DNA of 64,000 nt, taken from positions 62,001 through 126,000 of the forward strand of contig NZ_SRZX01000006.1 of assembly GCF_004792665.1 (NCBI RefSeq). Direction: 5' to 3'. This DNA comes from Marinobacter orientalis. GTDB taxonomy: Bacteria > Pseudomonadota > Gammaproteobacteria > Pseudomonadales > Oleiphilaceae. The notes beneath the pieces were generated by a model. The model ran no database searches. It was given only the letters and a program-made list of their open reading frames with translations, and was not told where the DNA came from. A program made the translations under genes and the position numbers. Shown one piece after another: positions 1 to 8,549 of this stretch; the first letter of the stretch is position 1; each line of letters begins with the position of its first letter.

Positions 1-119
1 CGCTGCGGCCGGTGCTGGCGAAGTTTGCAAGCTTCGGGGTAGAGCGCTTGCACGTATTGTCGTACCAGGAAATTCCGGATAACAAACAGATCACCATTGT
101 GGCATCCGTAGGCCAGTAA
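1..119 (+). CDS. flhA: Flagellar export gate protein FlhA, C-terminal end only
   Basis: The window opens inside a reading frame whose last 38 codons read LRPVLAKFASFGVERLHVLS then YQEIPDNKQITIVASVGQ and stop at TAA 117-119. This is the conserved C-terminal tail of the cytoplasmic domain of FlhA, the nonameric export-gate component of the flagellar type III secretion apparatus. The tail plus its position directly before flhF, as in Pseudomonas and Vibrio, makes the assignment firm, although only a short piece is visible and the start lies outside the window. Confidence 0.88.
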   Translation, partial: LRPVLAKFASFGVERLHVLSYQEIPDNKQITIVASVGQ

Positions 120-179
120 GGCTCGCGGACAGCAGGGCGGAAGGCGCCACAGAGCGCTGACCGGGGAGGGAGAGTCATC

Positions 180-1478
180 ATGAAAGTAAAACGGTTTTTT
201 GCCCAGAGCATGGCAGAGGCACTGCGCCAGGTGCGGGACCAGATGGGGCCCGAAGCGGTGATTCTGTCCAACCGTCGTGTGGATGGCGGTGTCGAAATTG
301 TGACAGCGCTGGATTATGACGAAAACATGGCGCGTCAGCAGTTGGGAGATGCCGCGCGGCAAGCGACCAATGGCTCCAGGCTGGCAGAACTCCAGGCGGA
401 ACAGCACCGCCGCCTGGAGGATGAACTTGGCCGTTCCAGGGAGCGTATCCGCGAGGTCCGGGAAAAACGTGCGCTGTCAGATAGCCGGAATAATGGCGCG
501 TACGCGGGCGATATCCGACCGGCAGCCGATATGGCCGGCGCCAGCGACATGGTGCCGGAAGAAACCGCAGTCGCGAATCCGGCCTATTCCGGTGAGCTGG
601 CCCAGATGCGCGCTGAAATCAGCTCCCTGAGGGATCTGGTCAGCGGTCATCATCGTGGAGCCGAGCCTGAAAAAACGGCGGTGAATGCCGTGCAGCAACG
701 TTTGGCCGAGCGGCTGCAGGAATTCGGTCTGGGCCACGAACTTGCCGGTTCACTGTCCCGCCGCCATCGTGCCGGGCGCCTTGAGGACGGCTGGAAACAG
801 TCCCTGAAAATGCTGGCCGCCGGGGTGAAAACCGCCCGTACCGAGTGGGCCGAGGAAGGGGGCGTCTATGCACTGGTAGGGCCCACCGGTTCCGGCAAGA
901 CCACCACCATCGGCAAACTTGCGGCCCATTACGTGCTTGCCCATGGTGCCGACTCGCTGGCGCTGGTGACCACTGACCGCTACCGGGTGGCTGCCCATGA
1001 ACAACTGTTCGTATTCGGTCGCATCCTCAATGTGCCCGTCAGGGTGGTGGATGAGTCGCACTCACTCGATGATATACTGGATGAGTTGTCGGACCGGCAT
1101 CTTGTGCTGATTGATACTGCCGGGCTGACCAGTACCGACAAAGGCTACGAGGAGCAACTTACGGAGCTGGCACGCAGCCACCACCGGATTCGCACCCATC
1201 TGGTCGTTTCCGCAACCAGTCAGCCGCGCATCATGAAATCCGTCTGGCATTGCTATAAGATGGCAAATCTCTCCGGCTGCGTTATGACGAAAATTGATGA
1301 AGCGCTGACCCTGGGAGAAGCGCTGGGATTTGTCATGGAAACGGGATTGCCGGTGGCGTATTACACCGATGGACAGAAAATCCCGGAAGACCTGCACCAT
1401 GCCGAGGCTGTTCCGCTGGTGCGGCTGGCCGTGGAGAGGCTGAAAAAACTCCAGCAGCAAGAGGCAGTCGCTGTTTAG
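180..1478 (+). CDS. flhF: Flagellar biosynthesis GTPase FlhF (SRP-type)
   Basis: FlhF is a signal-recognition-particle-like GTPase that marks the cell pole for assembly of the flagellum. The N-terminal ~70 residues are the basic B domain, followed by a charged, probably disordered linker and a coiled stretch, then the NG domain. GTPase motifs are visible: P-loop GPTGSGKTTT at about residues 234-243, DTAGL at 312-316 and TKID at 370-373. The 432-residue length is normal. A GGGAGGGAGAG ribosome site lies just before the ATG. It follows flhA and precedes its partner fleN, which restrains its GTP-bound dimer in polarly flagellated gammaproteobacteria. High confidence. Confidence 0.95.
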   Translation: MKVKRFFAQSMAEALRQVRDQMGPEAVILSNRRVDGGVEIVTALDYDENMARQQLGDAARQATNGSRLAELQAEQHRRLEDELGRSRERIREVREKRALSDSRNNGAYAGDIRPAADMAGASDMVPEETAVANPAYSGELAQMRAEISSLRDLVSGHHRGAEPEKTAVNAVQQRLAERLQEFGLGHELAGSLSRRHRAGRLEDGWKQSLKMLAAGVKTARTEWAEEGGVYALVGPTGSGKTTTIGKLAAHYVLAHGADSLALVTTDRYRVAAHEQLFVFGRILNVPVRVVDESHSLDDILDELSDRHLVLIDTAGLTSTDKGYEEQLTELARSHHRIRTHLVVSATSQPRIMKSVWHCYKMANLSGCVMTKIDEALTLGEALGFVMETGLPVAYYTDGQKIPEDLHHAEAVPLVRLAVERLKKLQQQEAVAV

Positions 1479-1524
1479 CAACAACACAGCCTGCGGTTAA
1501 ACGTGGCAAGAGATCAGGATCAGT

Positions 1525-2337
1525 ATGAGCAAACCACATCCGGTACAGGTGATCGCGATTTCTGGCGGGAAGGGGGGCGTCGGCAAAAGTAACGTTGCTG
1601 TAAACCTTGGCATTGCGCTTTCACAGATGGGGCGGCGTGTCGTGTTGCTTGATGCCGATCTTGGTCTCGGCAATATCGATGTATTGCTTGGAATTACCGC
1701 CAACCGCAACATCCAGGACGTCATTTCCGGCGAATGCGACCTGCGTGATGTGCTGGTAAACGGCCCGGGCGGAATCAGGATTGTGCCGGCCTCCTCCGGC
1801 ACCCAGCGTATGACGCAGCTGTCCTCGTTTGAGCATGCCGGCCTGATCAATGCCTTCAGTGAGCTGGGCGACCAGATCGATGTGCTGATTGTGGATACTG
1901 CAGCCGGAATATCCGAGTCTGTGGTCAGCTTCCTCCGTGCTTCCCAGGAACTGTTACTGGTCGTTTGTGACGAGCCCACTTCCATCACCGACGCTTACGC
2001 ACTGATCAAACTGATGAATCGCGATTACGGCACCAATCGCTTCCGCATCCTGGCAAATCAGGTCCGTAATGAACAGGAAGGCCGCCATCTGTTTGAAAAA
2101 CTGACCAGAGTGACCGAGCGTTTCCTGGATGTGGCGCTGCAATATGTGGGTATAGTGCCTTACGACGAGGCTGTGAAAAAGTCAGTTCAGCGCCAGCGCG
2201 CCGTGCTCGATGCCTATCCCCGTGCCAAGGCATCGCTCGCCATCAAGAGCCTGGCGGAGAAGGTTGACAGCTGGCCGTTGCCGCAGTCGCCGCGCGGGCA
2301 CCTGGAATTCTTTGTGGAGCGGCTCGTCGAAGTCTGA
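1525..2337 (+). CDS. fleN: Flagellar number regulator FleN/FlhG (MinD-like ATPase)
   Basis: FleN (FlhG in Vibrio) is a MinD/ParA-family ATPase that limits flagellar number, in Pseudomonas by binding the activator FleQ and by stimulating FlhF GTPase. The deviant Walker A box SGGKGGVGKSN is at residues 13-23 with both lysines (K16, K21), and the Walker B-like segment VLIVDTAAG is near residue 115. The 270-residue length is typical. The gene lies 46 bp after flhF and is probably cotranscribed with it. Confidence is high; fleN and flhG are the same family. Confidence 0.94.
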   Translation: MSKPHPVQVIAISGGKGGVGKSNVAVNLGIALSQMGRRVVLLDADLGLGNIDVLLGITANRNIQDVISGECDLRDVLVNGPGGIRIVPASSGTQRMTQLSSFEHAGLINAFSELGDQIDVLIVDTAAGISESVVSFLRASQELLLVVCDEPTSITDAYALIKLMNRDYGTNRFRILANQVRNEQEGRHLFEKLTRVTERFLDVALQYVGIVPYDEAVKKSVQRQRAVLDAYPRAKASLAIKSLAEKVDSWPLPQSPRGHLEFFVERLVEV

Positions 2338-2367
2338 TTTTGATCCTGTCACCGAAAAGCCGGATGC

Positions 2368-3099
2368 ATGACATTGGCGAAAGAACTTGGAATTTACCAC
2401 CAGACTGGCACCCAGGGGCCCTCACAACTCGTTGAGGAGCAGGCTCCGCTGGTCAAGAAAATAGCGCTCCACCTGATGGCCCGGTTGCCCGCGTCTGTTC
2501 AGCTGGACGACCTTATGCAGGCCGGTATGATCGGCCTGCTGGAAGCGGCCCAGCGATACAGCTCCACCAGGGGGGCCACCTTTGAAACCTACGCCGGTAT
2601 CCGCATCCGTGGTGCCATGGTGGATGAGATCCGCAAGGGGGACTGGGTGCCCCGTTCCGTTCATAGAAACTCCCGCCGCATTGCCAAAGCCATCAAGGCC
2701 GTTGAGGACCGTCTGGGTCGTGAAGCCCTGGACTGGGAGGTGGCCGAAGAGCTTGGTCTGTCCCTCGATGAATACCATTCTTCCCTGAGCGATGCCAACA
2801 GTGGCCGACTTTTTAGCCTCGATGAGCTCAATGAATCCGGAGAGCTGCCGATAGAAGAAGCAGAGACCAGTGATAATCCACTGGAGGGCCTGGCTTCGGA
2901 CAGCTTCCGGAAGAACCTGGCAACAGCCATTGGCGATCTGCCGGAACGTGAAAAACTGGTACTCAGCCTGTATTACCAGGAAGAGCTGAACCTGAAGGAG
3001 ATTGGCGCAGTGCTGGGTGTCAGCGAAAGCCGGGTGAGCCAGATCCACAGTCAGGCGGCGCTGCGCCTGCGGGGTCGGCTGTCCGACTGGCAGCAATAG
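2368..3099 (+). CDS. fliA: Flagellar sigma factor FliA (sigma-28)
   Basis: FliA directs RNA polymerase to late flagellar and chemotaxis promoters. The 243-residue product has the core-binding region 2 (around LDDLMQAGMIGLLEAAQRY), region 3 and a C-terminal region 4 helix-turn-helix (LKEIGAVLGVSESRVSQIHS). It starts 30 bp after fleN; the ribosome site before ATG 2368 is weak, suggesting translational coupling or a low yield. A promoter matching its consensus is present at 9448-9474 in this same cluster, so FliA probably activates parC-parP downstream of itself. Confidence 0.95.
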   Translation: MTLAKELGIYHQTGTQGPSQLVEEQAPLVKKIALHLMARLPASVQLDDLMQAGMIGLLEAAQRYSSTRGATFETYAGIRIRGAMVDEIRKGDWVPRSVHRNSRRIAKAIKAVEDRLGREALDWEVAEELGLSLDEYHSSLSDANSGRLFSLDELNESGELPIEEAETSDNPLEGLASDSFRKNLATAIGDLPEREKLVLSLYYQEELNLKEIGAVLGVSESRVSQIHSQAALRLRGRLSDWQQ

Positions 3100-3171
3100 G
3101 CTCTCATTGCACCACAGTGTCAGTGCAGCGTTGCAAAGCATTCTTTACTGTAGCCTTTTGGTAACCGGCGC

Positions 3172-3199
3172 TTTACAACCGTGCCAAAGGCAAGACAAT
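3172..3199 (+). promoter_or_regulatory. Possible sigma-70 promoter before cheY
   Basis: The 180-bp gap between fliA and cheY is large for this cluster. It contains TTTACA (3172-3177), 16 bp, then GACAAT (3194-3199), a mediocre -35/-10 pair. I found no convincing sigma-28 or sigma-54 motif here. Weak support only. Confidence 0.22.
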
Positions 3200-3279
3200 A
3201 GGCGGTTAATCTGCCGGCCTGCTCGATTGAGAGCCGGAAGCCAAAAACGAATTCCGGGCGTTTTAAACTGGAGGTCCCA

Positions 3280-3663
3280 TTGGACAAGAACATGAAAATC
3301 CTGATCGTGGATGACTTCTCCACAATGCGACGGATCATCAAGAACCTGCTTCGTGATCTCGGTTTTACCAATACCGATGAAGCGGATGACGGCAATACCG
3401 CTCTGCCCATGCTGCGCAGCGGTAAATACGATTTTCTGGTCACGGACTGGAACATGCCGGGCATGTCGGGCCTGGACCTTCTCAAGGAAGTCAGGGCCGA
3501 TGACAACCTCAAGACCCTGCCTGTGCTCATGGTAACTGCGGAAGCGAAACGGGATCAGATCGTTGCGGCGGCGCAAGCCGGAGTCAACGGTTACGTGGTC
3601 AAGCCGTTTACCGCGGCAGTCCTCAAGGAGAAGATTGAGAAAATCTTCGAGCGAATCCAGTAA
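3280..3663 (+). CDS. cheY: Chemotaxis response regulator CheY
   Basis: Single-domain receiver that, when phosphorylated by CheA, binds the flagellar switch. Conserved residues with numbering from the chosen start: acidic pair D11-D12, phosphoacceptor D56, switch T86, K108. The start is chosen as TTG at 3280 because a GGAGG ribosome site ends 5 bp before it, whereas the in-frame ATG at 3292 (which would give the usual MKILIVDD N terminus) lies 17 bp away from that site. The gene is followed 21 bp later by cheZ. Function is certain; only the start codon is debatable. Confidence 0.95.
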   Translation: MDKNMKILIVDDFSTMRRIIKNLLRDLGFTNTDEADDGNTALPMLRSGKYDFLVTDWNMPGMSGLDLLKEVRADDNLKTLPVLMVTAEAKRDQIVAAAQAGVNGYVVKPFTAAVLKEKIEKIFERIQ

Positions 3664-3684
3664 CCAGAGGTTGGACGAGCTCCC

Positions 3685-4473
3685 ATGAGCGAAAGTGACA
3701 AGAAGCAGCAGGGTCTCGACCCGGAGATTACAGAAAAACTCCGCAGCCAGGCCGCCGAGCTGGTAGAGCAGGTAAACGCCGGAGAGTATGGCCGGGCCAT
3801 GACCCTGATCAATGAACTCAGCGAGGTAAGGGATCAGAGTCTGTACCGGGAGGTAGGCAGGTTGACCCGCAGCCTCCACGAGGCAATCCGCAACTTCCAG
3901 ATTGATCCGCGTAACGCCGAACAGTCCGAGGCGCTGTCAAAAATGACCGACGCATCGGACCGCCTTGAATACGTTGTCCAGATGACTGGAAAAGCTGCCA
4001 ACCGCACCATGGATCTGGTGGAAGAGGCCATGCCCAGGGCCAGTGCCATTCGTGACGAAGCAGCGGAGCTGAGAGATGAATGGCAGCGACTGCGCCGCCG
4101 CGAGATGGCTCCGGCGGAATTCCGGGAACTGTACGCGCGGATAGATAGCTTCTTTGTCAGTCTCAATTCCGATGCTGGCGCCATGTACGAGAACCTGTCG
4201 GAAATACTGTTGGCGCAGGATTTTCAGGACCTCACCGGCCAGGTTATCCAGAAGGTCACCACCCTGGTCAAGGAGGTGGAAGAACACCTGCTGAGCCTGG
4301 TGGTGATGGCCAGCCACGTGGACCAGATGACCGGCACCATACACGAGCTGGACGAGAAGGAAAAAGTTGCCGCGGAGCAGGGTGTGGGTCCGCAAATAAA
4401 GGCGGAAGAACGCGAAGATGTTGTATCGGGCCAGGACGATGTCGATGACCTTCTGTCCAGTCTCGGTTTCTGA
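3685..4473 (+). CDS. cheZ: CheY-P phosphatase CheZ
   Basis: CheZ removes phosphate from CheY to reset the motor signal. The 262-residue protein is largely helical and carries the catalytic segment AQDFQDLTGQ; by alignment with E. coli D143/Q147 the key residues are D182 and Q186. The C terminus DDVDDLLSSLGF is the amphipathic CheY-binding tail typical of the family. It lies between cheY and cheA in the usual polar-flagellum order. Confidence 0.95.
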   Translation: MSESDKKQQGLDPEITEKLRSQAAELVEQVNAGEYGRAMTLINELSEVRDQSLYREVGRLTRSLHEAIRNFQIDPRNAEQSEALSKMTDASDRLEYVVQMTGKAANRTMDLVEEAMPRASAIRDEAAELRDEWQRLRRREMAPAEFRELYARIDSFFVSLNSDAGAMYENLSEILLAQDFQDLTGQVIQKVTTLVKEVEEHLLSLVVMASHVDQMTGTIHELDEKEKVAAEQGVGPQIKAEEREDVVSGQDDVDDLLSSLGF

Positions 4474-4490
4474 AGTAAAGAGGGTAACCC

Positions 4491-6620
4491 ATGGCGTTTG
4501 ATGCCGATGAAGAGATCCTGCAGGACTTCCTTGTGGAGGCGGGCGAGATACTCGAAAAGCTGTCAGAGCAACTTGTCGACCTTGAGCAACATCCGGATGA
4601 CAGTGATCTGCTCAATGCCATTTTTCGTGGCTTTCACACTGTAAAGGGCGGTGCAGGCTTTCTTCAGCTGGACGCTCTGGTCAGTTGCTGCCATTCCGCA
4701 GAGAACGTGTTCGATATCCTTCGCAACCACAAGCGTAAGGTGGACCCGGAACTGATGGATGTGGTGCTGGAAGTACTGGACCACGTCAACGCCATGTTCG
4801 AGCAGGTTCGTCGTCACGAGGAACTGACGCCTGCACCCGATGAACTGATTGTCGCCCTGGATGCACTGGCGAAACCAGCGGCTGCAGCCCCGGCCGCGAG
4901 CCTGGTGGTTGAGCAGGCGGAGTCGCCGGATGAATCCGGCTCAAACGTCGACGGCGGCGACATTACCGACGATGAATTCGAGCAGCTTCTGGATGCCCTG
5001 CAGGATGAGAAAGCCGCAACCCCGGCCGGAGCCGTGGGCGACAGTCCGGCTGTCGGCAGCGAAAGCAGCGCCGGCGACGAGGAAATCTCCGATGACGAGT
5101 TTGAAGCGCTGCTGGATCAGCTGCACGGCAAGGGCCGGTTCGCCGGCCCGCCAGAGACGGGCGATACTGAATATCAAAAGCCGGAAGCTGTTGAAGATGC
5201 CGGCAAAAGCGGCACTGACGACCTGATTTCGGACGATGAATTTGAAAAGCTGCTGGACGACCTGCACGGCAAGGGAGGCAGCCCCACGGCGGATACTGCA
5301 AAGGCCTCGCCAGCTGCTGCCGCCGGGAAAGCGGAAGCGAAGCCTGAGGACAGCATGGCTGAAAAGTCTGCCGAACCGGACAGTCGCGAGAAGGCCCCTG
5401 CAGAAACAAGGAGTGGCGCTGCGCCTGCGATGCCGTCCAGGGACGCCAGTGCGCCGGTGGCAGAGACCTCGGTGCGTGTTGATACCAAGCGGCTCGATGA
5501 CATCATGAACATGGTGGGTGAACTGGTACTGGTTCGTAACCGGTTGCAGCGCCTGGGCGCGCAGAGCGAAGACGAGCATATGCACAAGGCTGTCTCCAAC
5601 CTGGATGTGGTCACCACCGACCTTCAGTCCGCGGTGATGGCAACGCGGATGCAGCCTATCAAGAAGGTGTTCGGCCGTTTCCCGCGGGTGGTTCGTGACC
5701 TGGCGCGGAGTCTCAGGAAAGAGATCAATCTCGAGATGCACGGCGAAGATACGGATCTGGACAAGAACCTCGTGGAGGCGTTGTCCGACCCTCTGGTGCA
5801 CCTGGTCCGCAACTCGGTTGACCATGGAATTGAGGCGCCGGATGTCCGTGAAAAGGCGGGCAAGCCGCGCCAGGGTCAGGTGACCCTTTCCGCGGAGCAG
5901 GAGGGCGACCATATCCTGTTGTTTATCGAAGATGATGGCGCCGGTATGGACCCCGAGGTGTTGCGGCGCAAAGCAGTCGAAAAGGGCATTTACGAACAGG
6001 ATGCTGCCGACCGGCTCACCGACGCCGAATGCTACAACCTGATTTTCGCCGCTGGCTTCTCCACCAAGGAGCAGATTTCCGACGTGTCCGGGCGGGGTGT
6101 GGGCATGGATGTGGTCAAGACCAAGATCGGCCAGCTGAACGGTCAGTTGCATGTAGAGTCCGAGCTGGGCAAAGGCTCCCGAATCGTTATCAAGGTACCG
6201 CTGACCCTGGCCATCATGCCCACCCTGATGATCATGCTCGGGGATCAGTCCTTCGCCTTGCCGCTGGTCAACGTAGTGGAAATTTTCCACCTGGATCTGA
6301 GCAAAAAGAATGTTGTTGATGGCCGTGAATGCATTGTGGTTCGTGACAAGGTTTTCCCGCTGTTTCATATCAAGCGGTGGCTGGTGAAGGGTGCCGCAGG
6401 AGAGCCGGAGCCAGAGAATGCCCATGTGGTGATTGTCGCCATGGGTACCCGTCGTGTCGGCTTTGTGGTGGACCAGCTGATCGGTCAGGAAGAGGTGGTG
6501 ATCAAGCCTCTTGGTCGGGCCCTGCAGGGGACACCGGGAATGGCGGGTGCAACCATCACCGGTGACGGCCGTATTGCCCTCATAATTGACGTTCCAAGCC
6601 TGCTGCAGAACTACGGCTGA
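4491..6620 (+). CDS. cheA: Chemotaxis histidine kinase CheA
   Basis: CheA receives signals from chemoreceptors through CheW and phosphorylates CheY and CheB. Domain order in the 709 residues: Hpt domain with phospho-acceptor H49 (FHTVKGGAG), a long acidic/Ala-Pro linker (~130-330), the dimerisation helices (~330-390), the HATPase domain with N-box N441/H445 and the DDGAGMD box near 480, and a C-terminal CheW-like domain (~560-705). The linker holds three copies of an (I)(S/T)DDEFExLLDxL motif at residues 158, 199 and 246, the last two followed by HGKG. I could not identify a separate classical CheY-binding P2 domain. It is 18 bp after cheZ. Confidence 0.95.
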   Translation: MAFDADEEILQDFLVEAGEILEKLSEQLVDLEQHPDDSDLLNAIFRGFHTVKGGAGFLQLDALVSCCHSAENVFDILRNHKRKVDPELMDVVLEVLDHVNAMFEQVRRHEELTPAPDELIVALDALAKPAAAAPAASLVVEQAESPDESGSNVDGGDITDDEFEQLLDALQDEKAATPAGAVGDSPAVGSESSAGDEEISDDEFEALLDQLHGKGRFAGPPETGDTEYQKPEAVEDAGKSGTDDLISDDEFEKLLDDLHGKGGSPTADTAKASPAAAAGKAEAKPEDSMAEKSAEPDSREKAPAETRSGAAPAMPSRDASAPVAETSVRVDTKRLDDIMNMVGELVLVRNRLQRLGAQSEDEHMHKAVSNLDVVTTDLQSAVMATRMQPIKKVFGRFPRVVRDLARSLRKEINLEMHGEDTDLDKNLVEALSDPLVHLVRNSVDHGIEAPDVREKAGKPRQGQVTLSAEQEGDHILLFIEDDGAGMDPEVLRRKAVEKGIYEQDAADRLTDAECYNLIFAAGFSTKEQISDVSGRGVGMDVVKTKIGQLNGQLHVESELGKGSRIVIKVPLTLAIMPTLMIMLGDQSFALPLVNVVEIFHLDLSKKNVVDGRECIVVRDKVFPLFHIKRWLVKGAAGEPEPENAHVVIVAMGTRRVGFVVDQLIGQEEVVIKPLGRALQGTPGMAGATITGDGRIALIIDVPSLLQNYG

Positions 6621-6669
6621 CACGTTTTCAGTCGCAGCTCGGCAGCAGGCCCGGGTTTAGGAGAAATGG

Positions 6670-7812
6670 ATGACGGTTTCTGTCCTGGTCGTTGATGATT
6701 CAGGTTTCTTCCGCAAACGACTGACGGAAATCCTGACCGCTTCCGGTCAGATCAGGGTGGTGGGCGCAGCCACCAATGGCCGCGAGGGCGTCGAGCTGGC
6801 CGCAAAGCTGCGGCCCGACGTCATCACCATGGATTATGAAATGCCGGTGATGGACGGTATCAGTGCTGTCCGGGAAATCATGAAACGGCATCCGGTCCCG
6901 GTACTGATGTTTTCTTCCCTGACCTACGAGGGTGCCCGCGTGACCCTGGATGCTCTCGAGGCTGGCGCAGTTGATTTCCTGCCCAAGAATTTCGAGGAAA
7001 TTGCCAGGGACTCCAGCCAGCTCCAGAAGATTCTGATCGATCGCATTCTGGATGTGGCACGTAGCCGGCCAGGCGCAAAATCTGTTCCTGGGCCAGCTCC
7101 GACTCCGGCGGCCACTGTATCCTCTGAAAAACGTGCTGTCCCCCCCGCCAGTCCCCGCACCGAGCGCGGGCGCGAAACTCCGCGGCCGGCACCAGAGTCA
7201 CAAGCACCCGCCAGGCACGCCTCCCGTCGCGGAGCGGCGAAGCACTACAGTGTAGTTGCTATCGGTACCTCCACCGGTGGCCCGGTGGCGTTGCAGCGGG
7301 TACTGACAGCACTGCCAGCGCGCTTTCCGGCCCCGGTGGTGCTGGTTCAGCACATGCCGGCCAGTTTCACCCCGGCGTTCGCTGAACGACTGAACAGGCT
7401 TTGCCAGATTGAAGTGCGCCAGGCGGCCGACGGCGATGTGCTGAAACCGGGGCTGGCTCTGCTCGCGCCCGGAGGCAGGCAGATGATGATAGAGAACCGG
7501 GGTGGTCAGGGGCGGGTGCGTATTCTTCCCGGTGATGATCGCCTCAACTACAAACCTTGTGTAGACGTTACCTTTGGCTCGCTGGCGCGCAGTTTTCCGG
7601 GCAAAACGCTTGGGGTGATCCTGACCGGCATGGGAGCCGATGGCAGGGAGGGCTGCCGGCTGATGAAACAGAGCGGCTCCGATATCTGGTCCCAGGATGA
7701 AAAGACATCGGTGATCTACGGTATGCCAATGGCGGTGGCCAGAGCCGGCCTTACGGATGAGATCCTGGCCCTTGACGACATTGGCCCACGCCTGGCTGGC
7801 GGAGTGAGCTGA
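6670..7812 (+). CDS. cheB: Chemoreceptor glutamate methylesterase CheB
   Basis: Two-domain response regulator that demethylates and deamidates receptor glutamates for adaptation. Receiver domain with D9-D10 and phosphoacceptor D55; a Pro/Arg/Ala-rich linker (~130-195); methylesterase domain with the catalytic triad S201 (GTSTGG), H228 (QHMPAS) and D324 (GMGADG). An AGGAGA ribosome site precedes ATG 6670. Its stop codon overlaps the ATG of motC (TGATG). No cheR methyltransferase is in this window, so that partner gene must lie elsewhere. Confidence 0.95.
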   Translation: MTVSVLVVDDSGFFRKRLTEILTASGQIRVVGAATNGREGVELAAKLRPDVITMDYEMPVMDGISAVREIMKRHPVPVLMFSSLTYEGARVTLDALEAGAVDFLPKNFEEIARDSSQLQKILIDRILDVARSRPGAKSVPGPAPTPAATVSSEKRAVPPASPRTERGRETPRPAPESQAPARHASRRGAAKHYSVVAIGTSTGGPVALQRVLTALPARFPAPVVLVQHMPASFTPAFAERLNRLCQIEVRQAADGDVLKPGLALLAPGGRQMMIENRGGQGRVRILPGDDRLNYKPCVDVTFGSLARSFPGKTLGVILTGMGADGREGCRLMKQSGSDIWSQDEKTSVIYGMPMAVARAGLTDEILALDDIGPRLAGGVS

Positions 7813-8549
7813 TGGATATTCTCAGCCTTCTGGGGGTTATTCTTGCGTTCGTTGCCATTCTTGGCGGAAACCTGCTGGAAGGCGGCGCGATCAGTTCCCT
7901 GTTCAACGCACCGGCTGCGCTGATCGTTATTGGCGGTACCCTCGCAGCGACCATTCTCCAGACATCCTGGCCGCTGCTCAAAAGGGCATTTTCCCAGGCG
8001 CGCTGGGTATTCTTTCCCCCGTATATCAGCCTGGAAGATGGTATTGGCAAGGTTATCGACTGGAGCGTGAAAGCCCGCAAACAGGGATTGTTGGGTCTGG
8101 AAGGGCTGGCGGAGAAGGAATCCGAGCGCTTTGCCCGTAAGGGCCTGCAACTGCTGGTCGATGGTGCTGAAACCGAAACCATTCGTGGCATCATGGAAGT
8201 GGACCTGGAATCCCGTGAGCAGCGGGACCTGGAATCCGCGCGGGTATTCGAGGCCATGGGGGGCTATTCACCGACCATCGGCATCATTGGCGCGGTCATG
8301 GGACTGATCCAGGTGATGACCAACCTTGAGGACCCGCAGTCTCTGGGTAGCGGCATTGCCACGGCATTTGTTGCTACCATTTACGGCGTGGCGCTGGCAA
8401 ACCTTCTGTTTTTCCCGGTTGCCAACAAGTTGCGGGGCATCCTGCGGGAGCGTACCCGTTATGAAGACATGATGATCGACGGCATCATTGCCATCGCTGA
8501 AGGCGAGAACCCCAAGTCCATCGAGCTGCGCCTGCGGGGCTTTCTGTGA
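7812..8549 (+). CDS. motC: Flagellar motor stator protein MotC (MotA/PomA family)
   Basis: Membrane component of a flagellar stator. The 245-residue product has a hydrophobic N terminus (GVILAFVAILGG), a cytoplasmic loop containing charged residues that contact FliG, and two C-terminal membrane segments (YSPTIGIIGAVMGLIQVM and IATAFVATIYGVALANLLFF) with the conserved proline-containing motif of MotA/PomA. It begins on the last base of cheB and overlaps motD by 4 bp. The placement after cheB is that of motC in Pseudomonas, which carries a second stator set elsewhere; that second set is not visible here. Confidence 0.9.
   Translation: MDILSLLGVILAFVAILGGNLLEGGAISSLFNAPAALIVIGGTLAATILQTSWPLLKRAFSQARWVFFPPYISLEDGIGKVIDWSVKARKQGLLGLEGLAEKESERFARKGLQLLVDGAETETIRGIMEVDLESREQRDLESARVFEAMGGYSPTIGIIGAVMGLIQVMTNLEDPQSLGSGIATAFVATIYGVALANLLFFPVANKLRGILRERTRYEDMMIDGIIAIAEGENPKSIELRLRGFL

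Noticed and set aside
4941-6623. 560-codon open frame on the minus strand opposite cheA
   Set aside because: Antisense to a certain gene; its His/Gln/Arg-rich composition is the mirror of GC-biased third positions in cheA and no domain is visible.
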